The notes under the pieces: model-generated
What the model saw: the letters and a program-made list of their open reading frames with translations, nothing else
What the model was told of the DNA's origin: nothing
Database searches by the model: none
From: Chloroflexota bacterium
Lineage (GTDB): Bacteria; Chloroflexota; Anaerolineae; Anaerolineales; Anaerolineaceae
Length of the DNA: 64,000 nucleotides
Direction: 5' to 3'
Assembly: GCA_009773005.1 (NCBI GenBank)
Contig: WOUT01000017.1
Location: forward strand, 1-64,000
In this document: positions 41,638-49,878 of the stretch, piece by piece
Position numbering within the stretch: the stretch's first letter is position 1
Layout: every line of letters begins with the position of its first letter
Made by a program: the position numbers and the translations under genes

Positions 41638-42580
41638 AGTGCTCACCATTTTCGGTTGGATGATTTGACAATGAAATGAAAACATCTTCGAGGGTTGGCG
41701 GGATAACTCTGGCGGAATGGATATTTCCGCTGTCGCCTGGAGTGTGCTTCATGAGTGAATCGATGATGTCCTCGGTTTTTCCGGAGGTGGAGCGCAAGTG
41801 AAGTTTGTCGCCAAAAGCGCGTGCATCCTCTACTCCGGGGATCTGAGAGACTTCCTCAAGCATTTTAAGCGGCGCACTGCTCTGCACTTCGATGATGCGC
41901 CCTTCCAGTTTAGCTCTTAGCTGAGACGGGGCTCCTTCCGCGATGATCCTGCCTGAGCGCATGAAACCCAGACGGTTGCAGCGGGCAGCCTCATCCATAT
42001 AGGGAGTGGTCAGGATAACAGCCATACCCTCTTTTGCAACAATTCGGATAATGAGCTGCCAAAAATCCTGCCGGGTGACCGGATCAACCCCTGTAGTAGG
42101 CTCATCCAACAACAGAATCTGGGGTTGGGTCACCAGCGCGGAGGCGAGTCCCAGTTTCTGTTTCATCCCGCCAGAAAGTTGACCGGCTTTGCGGGCAGAA
42201 AACTCTTCCAGCCCCACAAACCTGAGCAGTTCCAGGCAGCGTGGTTTCCACTCATTGGTTTGAATACCGCGTACCTCTGCGAAGAAACGGATGTTTTCAA
42301 GGACGGTGAGGTCTTCATAGAGAGAAAAGCGCTGAGAAAGGTAGCCGATCTTCCCGCGCGCCTGTTCGGTGTGTTTTTGGATATCAAAACCGCAAATGCA
42401 GATCTCGCCCTGGTCAGGTCGTAGAGCGCCAACCAACAGACGCAGGGTGGTCGTTTTACCCGCTCCGTCTGAGCCAACCAGTCCATAGATCTCGCCCGCC
42501 TGAACGGAAAGGTTCACATCATTGACGGCAACATTTGTACCAAAAGTTCGATAAAGGTGTGACGCTTCAATTAATGCCAT
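41630..42580 (-). CDS. ABC transporter ATP-binding protein, first ATPase of the YbhF-like pair
   Basis: 316 residues. Walker A is GSDGAGKTTT, followed by YLSQRFSLYEDLTV, signature QLSGGMKQKLGLA, Walker B ILLLDEPTTGVDP and LTTPYMDEAARC, where the H-loop His is Pro as in some YbhF N-terminal domains. Gap of 7 bp to the reductase gene upstream. With the second ATPase it should form an asymmetric heterodimer, one half possibly non-hydrolysing. Confidence 0.88.
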   Translation of the reverse strand: MALIEASHLYRTFGTNVAVNDVNLSVQAGEIYGLVGSDGAGKTTTLRLLVGALRPDQGEICICGFDIQKHTEQARGKIGYLSQRFSLYEDLTVLENIRFFAEVRGIQTNEWKPRCLELLRFVGLEEFSARKAGQLSGGMKQKLGLASALVTQPQILLLDEPTTGVDPVTRQDFWQLIIRIVAKEGMAVILTTPYMDEAARCNRLGFMRSGRIIAEGAPSQLRAKLEGRIIEVQSSAPLKMLEEVSQIPGVEDARAFGDKLHLRSTSGKTEDIIDSLMKHTPGDSGNIHSARVIPPTLEDVFISLSNHPTENGEHYA

Positions 42581-42587
42581 TAAACGC

Positions 42588-43058
42588 TTATCCTCCTGCT
42601 GGGGTGATCACGATGACCACTTCTTTGGCAGCAAGTTCTTCTAATTGCTGGCGGCTGGGATGACGTGGCAGATTGTGGGCTTTTTCCATAATCAGACCAA
42701 TCATGAATGGATGACGGGATAAACGAACTTCGAGAAAATCTGCAATTTGTTTTTGATCGGTGACTATCTCAGCAAGACCCCTGAAACAGCGATTCTTTAC
42801 GCGCACCTCAACGTGATGATCTGCTTCGATATTGCGCACCCAATCTGATTTCAAACCGCGTGCTGCACCAAGATAATATTTATCATCAATAATTTCGTAT
42901 TGTAGTGGAGTGATCCGCTTGTGCCCGCTTTTTCGTCCAGTGGTGGTTAACAGCAGAACGAGGTGTCCGACCACAGACCCTAAACCAATCGTATACAAAA
43001 AGCGGTGCAATTTATGAGCAGGTCTCATGTTGCGCCAATCAAATTTGGCGATACCCAT
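42588..43058 (-). CDS. deazaflavin (F420)-dependent nitroreductase/quinone reductase family protein
   Basis: 156 residues matching the Ddn/DUF385 split-barrel family: HKLHRFLYTIGLGSVVGHLVLLLTTTGRKSGHKRITPLQY, with the cofactor-binding TTTGRKSG, then AARGLKSDWVRNI and VRVKNRCFRGLAEIV. Members use F420H2 or act as flavin-type reductases; the cofactor used here is unknown. Its ATG lies 20 bp inside the frameshifted HXXEE gene. Confidence 0.82.
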   Translation of the reverse strand: MGIAKFDWRNMRPAHKLHRFLYTIGLGSVVGHLVLLLTTTGRKSGHKRITPLQYEIIDDKYYLGAARGLKSDWVRNIEADHHVEVRVKNRCFRGLAEIVTDQKQIADFLEVRLSRHPFMIGLIMEKAHNLPRHPSRQQLEELAAKEVVIVITPAGG

Positions 43059-43465
43059 GTGCTTTTCTCCTCTCTAAAAGTAGCAGGATGCTGAACGTCA
43101 GCAGTGCTATCGTGGAGATACTTCCAGAAAAGTAGGTTCCTCTCAAAAGAGCAACGCGCAGATGTATAAAGCCATTTAAAAATTCAATCACCGCGATGAT
43201 CCTCACCAGCTTCCATGCCCAGGTATGGTTGAGAAACGGGAATGGACTGAACCCCAAAACCAGGGCAACAATAATCAAATTTGCTACCGCGAACCCTTCC
43301 CCAGACTCCTTCTAGCATCGGGACGAAATCTACCCGCGAGTGTATAAAGGAAGTGGCAATTAGTAGATTTTGCCAGAGACCGGTCATCACTTCTTCCACG
43401 CTGTGGGCGGCTTGGGTGAATCCAAGACCGAGATAGAGCCAGGGAAGAAGCGCCTTTTTATCCAT
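43039..43465 (-). pseudogene. HXXEE-domain membrane protein, frameshifted
   Basis: Two frames form one protein. The first (from 43465, ATG after CAGGATGG) encodes WLYLGLGFTQAAHSVEEVMTG with the HxxEE motif and runs in frame to VPMLEGVW. The second frame continues NLIIVALVLGFSPFPFLNHT and reaches a stop at 43039. The switch falls at a run of four C (43299-43302); with three, the joint would read VWEGFAVANLIIVAL. Either a homopolymer sequencing error or a recent inactivating indel. The intact product would be about 140 residues with 4 helices. Confidence 0.75.
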
Positions 43466-43494
43466 ATTTCAATTTCCATCCTGTATTTGGATGG

Positions 43495-44844
43495 TCATTC
43501 TCCGTTGTTAAAAACAATGTCTGCCGGCATGCCGGGTTTGAGTTTGCCATCGGGGTTCGCAACTCGCAGTTTCACAGCGAACACGGTGGTTTTACGGCCT
43601 TCAGTAGTCTGAACATTACGGGGGGTGAATTCCGCTTGATCTGCAATGTGGATGACAGCGGCGGTAAACACAACTCCCGTGAAGGAATCGACTGTTAAAT
43701 GGGCAGATTGACCGATGGAAAGTTTCCCGAATTCCGATTCTGGGATGTAGACAGTGATGGTAAGCGGGTCAAGCTGCGCCAAGGTGATTGCGGCTGCGCC
43801 GGGCGCCAACACTTCCCCGACCTGGATCGAACGGGTTAGCACCACACCGTTGGAAGGGGCGAAAGTGGTCAGTTTTCCTAGTTGCACATCCAACAAAGCC
43901 AGGTTAGCCTCCGCCTGAGTAACCGCCTGATGAGCTTGCATTGCCGCTGCTTCAGCTTGGTGCAATGCCGCCTTGGCGGTTTGGACTTTGAGAGAGTATT
44001 CCCCGGTGCTCAGAGAAGTCAACCGCTCCTGGGCGGTCTGAACCCGTTCGGTGGCTAACACAAGATGCATTCGCGTGGATAAAACTTTAACAGCAAAATC
44101 GGTCTTTTTCAAGTCGTCATAGGCGGCCTGGGCATCGTCAAGAGCAGTTTTCGCGTCGTTATAGGCTGTTTGGGCTGTGCTATACAGGTCAGAATTATTG
44201 CTTAAGGAAGCCTTGTTGAGCACATCTAGGGCGGATTGCACCGCGAAGCGCCGGATCAAGAGCGTCTTTTCGGCATCCACGAACCTGGTATTGGCTGGGT
44301 CTGATAACAAAGCGTTCAACGAGTTTTCGGATTCGGATTTCGCTTCAACCGCATTATCGACCTCGGTTTGCGCGGCTGTAATCAGATCAACCAGAGTGAA
44401 CGACCCTCCCGGCAAGGTATAACCCGTCGGGTTTGGCATCCGCCATTCCGCGCTGCGTGCGGCTGTTGATTCAATCCGGGCTGCTGCCAGAGCAAACTCA
44501 TAATTCGAACGAGCGGTGGCTGCGGCTGCGTCCGCTGTGGCTGTGGAACTGCGCGAGAATTCCAGGGCTGCAGAAGCGATCTTGCGTTGGGCCTGTAAAA
44601 CAGCTCCATCAACATTAAAAAGCGGGCTGCCAGCGCTAACAGTGTCACCTTCCTCAATAAACACTTCAGAAACCCGCCCCCCGATTTCAGGCGAGAGGAC
44701 AGCGCTGACCGCTTCGATCGTTCCGGAAACAGAAAGTTGCTGCGAGTTTTTATTTTCCAGACTGTTAATCAAAAAATATAAACCGACAGCGAGCGCTAAA
44801 ATGATGACCGGAACGACAGGTTTTGGAAGATGTCTTTTTTGCAT
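43495..44844 (-). CDS. HlyD family efflux adaptor
   Basis: 449 residues. N-terminal anchor (VVPVIILALAVGLYFLINSL), lipoyl-like half motif VSGTIEAVSAVLSPEIGGRV followed by VEEGDTVSAGSPLF, a long Ala-rich coiled coil (about 90-320) and second lipoyl half LTTFAPSNGVVLTRSIQVGEVL, then the beta-barrel PLTITVYIPESEFGKLSIG. It resembles YbhG/MacA-type periplasmic adaptors that couple ABC exporters to the outside. Its coiled coil is longer than in YbhG. Confidence 0.88.
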   Translation of the reverse strand: MQKRHLPKPVVPVIILALAVGLYFLINSLENKNSQQLSVSGTIEAVSAVLSPEIGGRVSEVFIEEGDTVSAGSPLFNVDGAVLQAQRKIASAALEFSRSSTATADAAAATARSNYEFALAAARIESTAARSAEWRMPNPTGYTLPGGSFTLVDLITAAQTEVDNAVEAKSESENSLNALLSDPANTRFVDAEKTLLIRRFAVQSALDVLNKASLSNNSDLYSTAQTAYNDAKTALDDAQAAYDDLKKTDFAVKVLSTRMHLVLATERVQTAQERLTSLSTGEYSLKVQTAKAALHQAEAAAMQAHQAVTQAEANLALLDVQLGKLTTFAPSNGVVLTRSIQVGEVLAPGAAAITLAQLDPLTITVYIPESEFGKLSIGQSAHLTVDSFTGVVFTAAVIHIADQAEFTPRNVQTTEGRKTTVFAVKLRVANPDGKLKPGMPADIVFNNGE

Positions 44845-44873
44845 GACTTAACTCCTCTATAAAGGATGCAGGA

Positions 44874-46004
44874 TTAATCCAAACGCTTTCTAAAGCGTAA
44901 CGATGCAAACAACAAGATCAAGGTACCAAAGACTAACAAAGCCAGACATTCTTTCCAGACCGATTCAAGGCTGGAACCCTTGAGCATCACCGAACGGATG
45001 ATCACCAGGTAGTAACGCAAGGGAATAATATTGGAGATCCAGCGTAACACAGCAGGCATGGCTTCAAGCGGGAAGAAGAATCCGGACAGAAAGATGGAAG
45101 GCAGAAGCGTCATCCAAACGGTCAGCATGGCTTCTTGCTGGGTGTTTGCCATAGTAGATGCGAAGAGACCGATGCCCAACCCTGAGAGAAGCAGCAGTCC
45201 GGAGGCGCCAATGATTAATCCCAGTGAGCCACGGATCGGAACCCCGAACCACAAGTACCCGATCGCCAGAACTTCAAAGGTGTTGATGAACGCCAGAATA
45301 ACGTAAGGCAATACCTTGCCTACTACCAGTTCCCACGGGCGGATGGGGGTGACAATGAGCTGCTCGATCGTTCCTCGTTCACGCTCGCGCACCACCGAGG
45401 TGGCTGTGAGGATCGAGGTAATGGCGAATAGGATCATGCCAATCACCCCCGGAATCATGAAATAATTGCTCACCAGATCGGGGTTGTACCACACTTGAGT
45501 ACGGATCTCGAGCGGCGGCTGAAGTTTGTCGATATTTAATCCGGTGCGCTGCAGTTTTTCCACCATCAGTTTCGTGGCTTGAGATTGACCGATGAGGATT
45601 GCGGCTGAATAAGCGGTTGACGCAGAGGTTGGATCTGAACCATCCAGGATAAACGCGGCCTGAGCGTCCCCTTTAGCCAGGCGGGTGTTGTAATCCGGAG
45701 GGATGATAATGGCTGCCCGCGCCTTGCCCTGTTCAATGAGCAGTTGGATCTCATCTTCAGAACTGACGCTATATGCCAGCCGGAAATAATCCGCTGCGCG
45801 GTAAGCATCCAGCAGCGCGCGGGATTCGGCGCAGCGGCATTGGTCATACACCGCCAGGGGAATATTGCGCACGTCATTGGTGGCGGCGTACCCCAGTAAA
45901 AAGAGCTGCATAATGGGGATGATCAGGATGATTGCTAGCGCGCGTTTGTCACGCACGATCTGAATAAATTCCTTGCGGATAATGGATCGCAGGCGAGAGT
46001 TCAT
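44874..46004 (-). CDS. ABC-2 type permease, YbhS/YbhR-like
   Basis: 376 residues. N-terminal helix (RDKRALAIILIIPIMQLFLLGYA), a large external domain (about 50-180) and five C-terminal helices including the SVVRERERGTIEQLIVTPIRP motif typical of YhhJ/YbhS proteins. Its ATG shares one base with the tetR stop (TAATG). Such systems normally have two permeases; only this one is in the unit, so it may work as a homodimer. Confidence 0.88.
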   Translation of the reverse strand: MNSRLRSIIRKEFIQIVRDKRALAIILIIPIMQLFLLGYAATNDVRNIPLAVYDQCRCAESRALLDAYRAADYFRLAYSVSSEDEIQLLIEQGKARAAIIIPPDYNTRLAKGDAQAAFILDGSDPTSASTAYSAAILIGQSQATKLMVEKLQRTGLNIDKLQPPLEIRTQVWYNPDLVSNYFMIPGVIGMILFAITSILTATSVVRERERGTIEQLIVTPIRPWELVVGKVLPYVILAFINTFEVLAIGYLWFGVPIRGSLGLIIGASGLLLLSGLGIGLFASTMANTQQEAMLTVWMTLLPSIFLSGFFFPLEAMPAVLRWISNIIPLRYYLVIIRSVMLKGSSLESVWKECLALLVFGTLILLFASLRFRKRLD

Positions 46005-46615
46005 TAATTGTCCTTTGCGGCAATGACGCCGTGTAGAAATATCTCGACAAAAGAATCAAAAGAATTTTCCGGTTTCAAAGCAGCGGGTATACCCGCCAGT
46101 AATAACTCGGTCATGTAATATGAAATGAAAAGCCCCAGAAACGCACGGAACAGGATGAAGGGGTCAATGGGGCGCAGTTCACCCTCGTGGGATTGAAAAC
46201 GCTGCACGAGGGGCAGTACCTGTGGGAAGATCACCTGAAACATCCTGGGAAGGTCGCGACCTTCAAACTCCACAAGCTCAACGAATATCAGCTTAATGAA
46301 ATCAGGACGGCGGCCAAGTTCGGCGATCATGCGCTTCGCGGCATTGCGCACAAATTCTTCCACTGTATCACCGGGGGCGGCTTGCAGCAGCGGCAGCACC
46401 TGATGAAACGGATGTTTTGAGATGATAACCTCAACAAAAATCGCTTCTTTATTGGGGAAGTGGTTGTAGATTCCGCCCAGCGCCAACCCGGCGCGTTCAG
46501 AAATCTGGCGCATTGAGGTGCCAGCGTACCCCTGCTCGACGATCAGCGTGTGCGCTGCATCTATGATGGTCTGGCGAGTGCGCTCGCCCTTGGTAAGAGA
46601 GGATGGTTGCGGCAT
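46004..46615 (-). CDS. TetR family transcriptional repressor
   Basis: 203 residues. The N-terminal helix-turn-helix spans about 10-56 (TIIDAAHTLIVEQGYAGTSM, then GLALGGIYNHFPNKEAIF). The ligand domain is divergent. It heads the exporter operon (analogous to CecR/YbhFSRG) and should autorepress through the perfect palindrome 18 bp upstream of its start. An exported drug or lipid-like compound is the probable inducer; this is inference. Confidence 0.9.
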   Translation of the reverse strand: MPQPSSLTKGERTRQTIIDAAHTLIVEQGYAGTSMRQISERAGLALGGIYNHFPNKEAIFVEVIISKHPFHQVLPLLQAAPGDTVEEFVRNAAKRMIAELGRRPDFIKLIFVELVEFEGRDLPRMFQVIFPQVLPLVQRFQSHEGELRPIDPFILFRAFLGLFISYYMTELLLAGIPAALKPENSFDSFVEIFLHGVIAAKDN

Positions 46616-46632
46616 TGAAACCCCTGAAAAAA

Positions 46633-46646
46633 AACGAACGTTCGTT
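46633..46646. promoter_or_regulatory. TetR-type operator palindrome
   Basis: AACGAACGTTCGTT is a perfect 14-bp palindrome placed just downstream of the -10 box, over the expected transcription start. Classic position for autorepression by the adjacent TetR protein. Confidence 0.8.
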
Positions 46647-46649
46647 ACT

Positions 46650-46677
46650 ATTGTAAGTCGATTTTGAAGTTTGTCAA
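46650..46677 (-). promoter_or_regulatory. sigma-70 promoter of the tetR-exporter operon
   Basis: On the minus strand TTGACA (46672-46677), 16-bp spacer, TACAAT (46650-46655); close to consensus. Confidence 0.8.
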
Positions 46678-46842
46678 GTGGGTAGGATCACAAAAACCGA
46701 AATTTATAACCACGAAAAACACGAAAGAAACCTAAGCATAAAATCAAATAGTGTTTAGCAGAGTCGAGAATAAAAATGAAAGAATTTCTTTGGAATTTGG
46801 ATAGAGTTACATTAAAAAAATTGATCTAAAACGGCAATATGT

Positions 46843-46870
46843 AAAAAAACCGTCAATAGACGGGTTTTTT
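46843..46870 (-). terminator. terminator downstream of tRNA-Ser(GCT)
   Basis: CCGTC/GACGG core extended by A/T pairs, 4-nt loop, with poly-T on the minus strand (and on the plus strand). The 170 bp beyond, up to the tetR promoter, hold only the common CCACGAAAAACACGAAAG string. Confidence 0.7.
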
Positions 46871-46874
46871 AAGG

Positions 46875-46964
46875 CGGGGAGGGAGAGATTCGAACTCTCG
46901 GTCGAGTTTAAAGCCCGACAATCACTTAGCAGGCGATCCCGTTCGGCCACTCCGGCACCTCCCC
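46875..46964 (-). tRNA. tRNA-Ser (GCT anticodon)
   Basis: 90 nt, class II. Acceptor GGGGAGG/CCTCCCC, discriminator G, anticodon loop CTGCTAA (anticodon GCT, reading AGC and AGT), long variable arm and T-arm GAGAG TTCGAAT CTCTC. CCA is not encoded. Confidence 0.93.
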
Positions 46965-46999
46965 AGGTATTCAATTGTTCTCTGCTGGCGGGTGTATGG

Positions 47000-47084
47000 C
47001 GGAAGGGGAGGGATTCGAACCCACGTTGGCTTGCACCAAACCTGTTTTCAAGACAGGCGCCTTAAACCGCTCGGCCACCCTTCC
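47000..47084 (-). tRNA. tRNA-Ser (TGA anticodon)
   Basis: 85 nt, class II. Acceptor GGAAGGG/CCCTTCC, discriminator G, anticodon stem CCTGT/ACAGG around CTTGAAA (anticodon TGA), variable arm and T-arm GTGGG TTCGAAT CCCTC, which contains one T-T mismatch. CCA is not encoded. Lies 35 bp upstream of tRNA-Ser(GCT), probably one transcript. Confidence 0.92.
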
Positions 47085-47262
47085 ATTTTACCTGCAGGGA
47101 CTGTCATTTTATCATGGTTGGGGATTGAAGACAAGCACCACGGACAGCACCACGGCCAGCCGACAGCCAGACTCACAGCCCGAACCTTCAAAACAGGACC
47201 CATAGCGGAGTTGCAATGCCAGGGCGCGAATACACAAAATAAACGAAATTTAAGTCCCAACC

Positions 47263-47889
47263 TTACAGTGTCATTTTCGATTGCTTCACTTGCGCGTAAA
47301 ATTCCACTATATCACCCGAATCGCGGACATAGACCTCTGCCGGGGTGCGCATCAAAGTTATGGCAACCCAAATGTCTCCTACAGATCCGCTGGTATTCAA
47401 AACCAGCATCCATAATAGCGCCGGTAACCAACTTAGGTTGACGAAAGCGATCAATGCCAAACAGGTCAGGGTGATGCCAGCCAATGGCGTGAGCGCGGTC
47501 ACCAGATACTTGCCTTTCGGCAGGTACCAATCCGGGGCAGCGGCATAGGCATAGAACCCCTTGAATGCGAAACGAGGGTGGGTTTTTGTGAATGCCCAGA
47601 AGCAAACCCCGTGTAACCCTTCATGGAAGAATAGCATTACAGCAGTCACTAAAAGAAGAATTCCCAAAAATACCAGAGTATCCAATATCCCTTGCATACT
47701 GAAGAACAGTGTTTTATTTCCCAATTCCGGTCTGATCCAATAAACCAACTTTGTGAAGAGGAACCAGGAGGCAATCAACAGCACGACACCCAACATATTA
47801 ATCAGAATCAGACTTTTTTTCTCGCGGATATCCAATCGTTTAACCAGGGAATACTCTTGAGATAATGCAAGGGTGGGGTCGAGATTCAT
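47263..47889 (-). CDS. DUF3267 membrane protein, putative zinc metalloprotease
   Basis: 208 residues from the ATG at 47889 (a GTG six codons earlier lies inside the predicted -10 box). Four or so hydrophobic helices; HEGLHG near 95 fits the HExxH zinc motif of DUF3267, which resembles site-2 proteases. The second zinc ligand region may be LNTSGSVGDIW near 165. Substrate unknown. TATAAT ends 6 nt before the ATG, predicting a leaderless transcript. Confidence 0.78.
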   Translation of the reverse strand: MNLDPTLALSQEYSLVKRLDIREKKSLILINMLGVVLLIASWFLFTKLVYWIRPELGNKTLFFSMQGILDTLVFLGILLLVTAVMLFFHEGLHGVCFWAFTKTHPRFAFKGFYAYAAAPDWYLPKGKYLVTALTPLAGITLTCLALIAFVNLSWLPALLWMLVLNTSGSVGDIWVAITLMRTPAEVYVRDSGDIVEFYAQVKQSKMTL

Positions 47890-47895
47890 TCTTAA

Positions 47896-47901
47896 ATTAT
47901 A
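47896..47901 (-). promoter_or_regulatory. consensus -10 box 6 nt before the DUF3267 start
   Basis: Minus-strand TATAAT followed by 6 nt and the ATG; no Shine-Dalgarno, so a leaderless mRNA is predicted. It lies in the 30-bp gap shared with the divergent lyase gene. Confidence 0.5.
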
Positions 47902-47919
47902 CGGCACAGTGAATATAGA

Positions 47920-48825
47920 ATGGCAGGATATAATTTTAATGTTCCCGAATTGGAGGATATCAGAGCGCTTTTATATGTTCCCGGAAATGACCAAAAGAAG
48001 ATAGCCAAAGCAGCCAGCCTGATGGTGGACGGCATCATCCTGGATCTGGAGGATGGCGTAGCGGATAACCGGAAAGATGAAGCGCGAGTCACCATCGCTG
48101 AAGCGCTTCGGACGATTGACTTTGGCAACTCAGAACGCCTGGTCAGGATCAACCCATTTTATACAGGGCGAGCCGAGCGAGACCTGCAAGCGGTGATGCC
48201 TAGCAAACCGGATGCGATTGTTGTGCCCAAGGCGAATTCAGCCGAGATCATCCTGGAAACAGACCGGATCATCTCAGCCGCAGAGTTGGCTTTAGGGTTG
48301 AACAGTGGAAGCATCGCGATCATCGCTCTCATCGAAAGCGCCAAAGCATTTGTGAACCTACCTTCGATCTGTTCAGCCAGCCCAAGAGTTCAAGGATTGA
48401 TCTTCGGCGCGGAGGATCTGGCTGCCGATGTGGGCGTCACGCGCACTCCGTTTGCGCTTGAGCTGCTTTATGCACGCAGCACATTGGTCATGCACGCCAC
48501 TGCGTTTGGTATGCAAGCCATCGATATGGTGCAAACAAATTTTATTAACTTGGAACTACTCGAAACGGAATCCAGGCAGGGGGCTGAATTGGGCTTTTCA
48601 GGCAAACAGATTATTCATCCTGCCCAAATTGAAATTGTCCATGCAGCCTATACGCCCTCACCGGAGTCCATTGAACGGGCGCAAAAAATCCTTGAGGGAG
48701 CGCAAAAAACGCAAGCGGATGGAAGAGGCGCATATAGTCTGGATGGTGAAATGGTGGATTTGCCTGTGGTCAAACGCGCGGAAACGATCCTCTCGCGCGC
48801 TCGAGCAGCCGGGTTGATCCCTTAG
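47920..48825 (+). CDS. HpcH/HpaI aldolase/citrate lyase (CitE-like) family protein
   Basis: 301 residues in the PEP/pyruvate TIM-barrel family. RALLYVPGND near 13, DLEDGVADNRKDEAR near 43 with the Mg2+-proximal acid, RINPF (Arg near 74), VVPKA, ALIESAKAFVNL, FGAEDLAADVG and GFSGKQIIHPAQI are all typical of CitE-like or malyl-/citramalyl-CoA lyases. Without citrate lyase alpha and gamma genes nearby, a CoA-ester lyase role is likelier than citrate lyase. No ribosome binding site is seen. Confidence 0.85.
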   Translation: MAGYNFNVPELEDIRALLYVPGNDQKKIAKAASLMVDGIILDLEDGVADNRKDEARVTIAEALRTIDFGNSERLVRINPFYTGRAERDLQAVMPSKPDAIVVPKANSAEIILETDRIISAAELALGLNSGSIAIIALIESAKAFVNLPSICSASPRVQGLIFGAEDLAADVGVTRTPFALELLYARSTLVMHATAFGMQAIDMVQTNFINLELLETESRQGAELGFSGKQIIHPAQIEIVHAAYTPSPESIERAQKILEGAQKTQADGRGAYSLDGEMVDLPVVKRAETILSRARAAGLIP

Positions 48826-48972
48826 TCCTAAAGGAAGTTTTCAACGCGTTGATGCGGCCCGGTCGGATAATCAGTGGAAAAAAGTTGAATTGATCCCGCT
48901 TAATCCATCTTTGCCTGCACTCGTTCTAATTAGCGGTGTAGAGACTGCCGGTGAAGGGAAGATCGGTGGTTA

Positions 48973-49878
48973 TTAGAGAGTGAGCCACGCGAGGATGATC
49001 CCCGTTAACGCTGCAACCAGTACGATGATTCCAAAAACCAACAACCTCAACCGCTTAACACGCGGTGCAACCGGTGGTTTTTGGGAGGGGATCTCAACAG
49101 CAATCATTGTCAAATTGTCGTAGGCTCCACGCTGGTAAGCAACCTGTTTTAATTCCTCAAGCGATGCCTCCAGGGAGCGGTTTTCAAAAATTTCAAAAAT
49201 TTCATTTTCGTTAATCAGATCGGAAATTCCGTCACTGCACAGGAAGACAATATCGCCGTGTTCCAGCAGCATCCCTTGATGGTTTTGTTCGGGTACTTCG
49301 GCTATTTTGAGCCGAATATCCACCTCTGGGGGGGTTTCGGAACCGATAAACCTGCGAATCATATGAGCATTCGGATGACCTTGAAAATCGGCCGGACCAA
49401 TCACCCCTGCTTCAAGGGCTTCCTGCAACCAGGTGTGATCGGTGCTGATTTGTTGGATATATCCATGCGAGAGTAGATAAATTCTCGAATCACCTACAGT
49501 GGCAGTGAACAAACGCTGTCCGATGACCCAGGCGCAAGCTGTCGTTGAGGCCATTCCGTACAAGTTCTCAGAAGTCAGGGCAGCGCGATAAACCTGATTG
49601 CTGGCTGATTGGATTGCGCTGCATAATTGAAACGGAGGAGAAGTCCCATCACATTCTTCAATAAAACTTGTGATCTTATCCACGGCGATTTCTGCGGCGG
49701 TCTCGCCAGCCTGATGCCCACCGACCCCGTCACAAAGCACACATAACAATGATTCTGGCACTAACTCGTTCTCAGCGGCAAACGCAGTAATGGCGAAGCG
49801 GTCTTCGTTATGTCCGCGCGTGAGACCCGGGTCTGTTAATGTGTTAAACGGGAGGTGCGAATGAGCGCTGCGCTTCAT
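48973..49878 (-). CDS. PP2C-type serine/threonine phosphatase, membrane-anchored
   Basis: 301 residues. Phosphatase motifs: TRGHNEDRFAI (about 19), LLCVLCDGVGGHQAGETAAE with metal-binding Asp and Gly, TVGDSRIYLL, and DGISDLINENEI. A single C-terminal transmembrane helix (LLVFGIIVLVAALTGIILAWL) anchors it with the catalytic domain inside. Stop and start overlap (ATGA) with the VWA/FHA gene upstream, suggesting a phospho-signalling pair; no kinase gene is in the window. Confidence 0.9.
   Translation of the reverse strand: MKRSAHSHLPFNTLTDPGLTRGHNEDRFAITAFAAENELVPESLLCVLCDGVGGHQAGETAAEIAVDKITSFIEECDGTSPPFQLCSAIQSASNQVYRAALTSENLYGMASTTACAWVIGQRLFTATVGDSRIYLLSHGYIQQISTDHTWLQEALEAGVIGPADFQGHPNAHMIRRFIGSETPPEVDIRLKIAEVPEQNHQGMLLEHGDIVFLCSDGISDLINENEIFEIFENRSLEASLEELKQVAYQRGAYDNLTMIAVEIPSQKPPVAPRVKRLRLLVFGIIVLVAALTGIILAWLTL

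Noticed and set aside
46975-47441. Plus-strand ORFs of 76 and 149 codons beginning MAEGEGFEPTLACT or similar
   Set aside because: They are antisense to tRNA-Ser(TGA), a classic spurious translation, and run on into non-coding DNA.
48816-48975. Open frame on the plus strand after the CitE-like gene (reads ...NQWKKVELIPLNPSLPALVL...)
   Set aside because: It looks faintly protein-like but lacks a start codon and ribosome binding site; at most a decayed fragment, not supportable as a gene.
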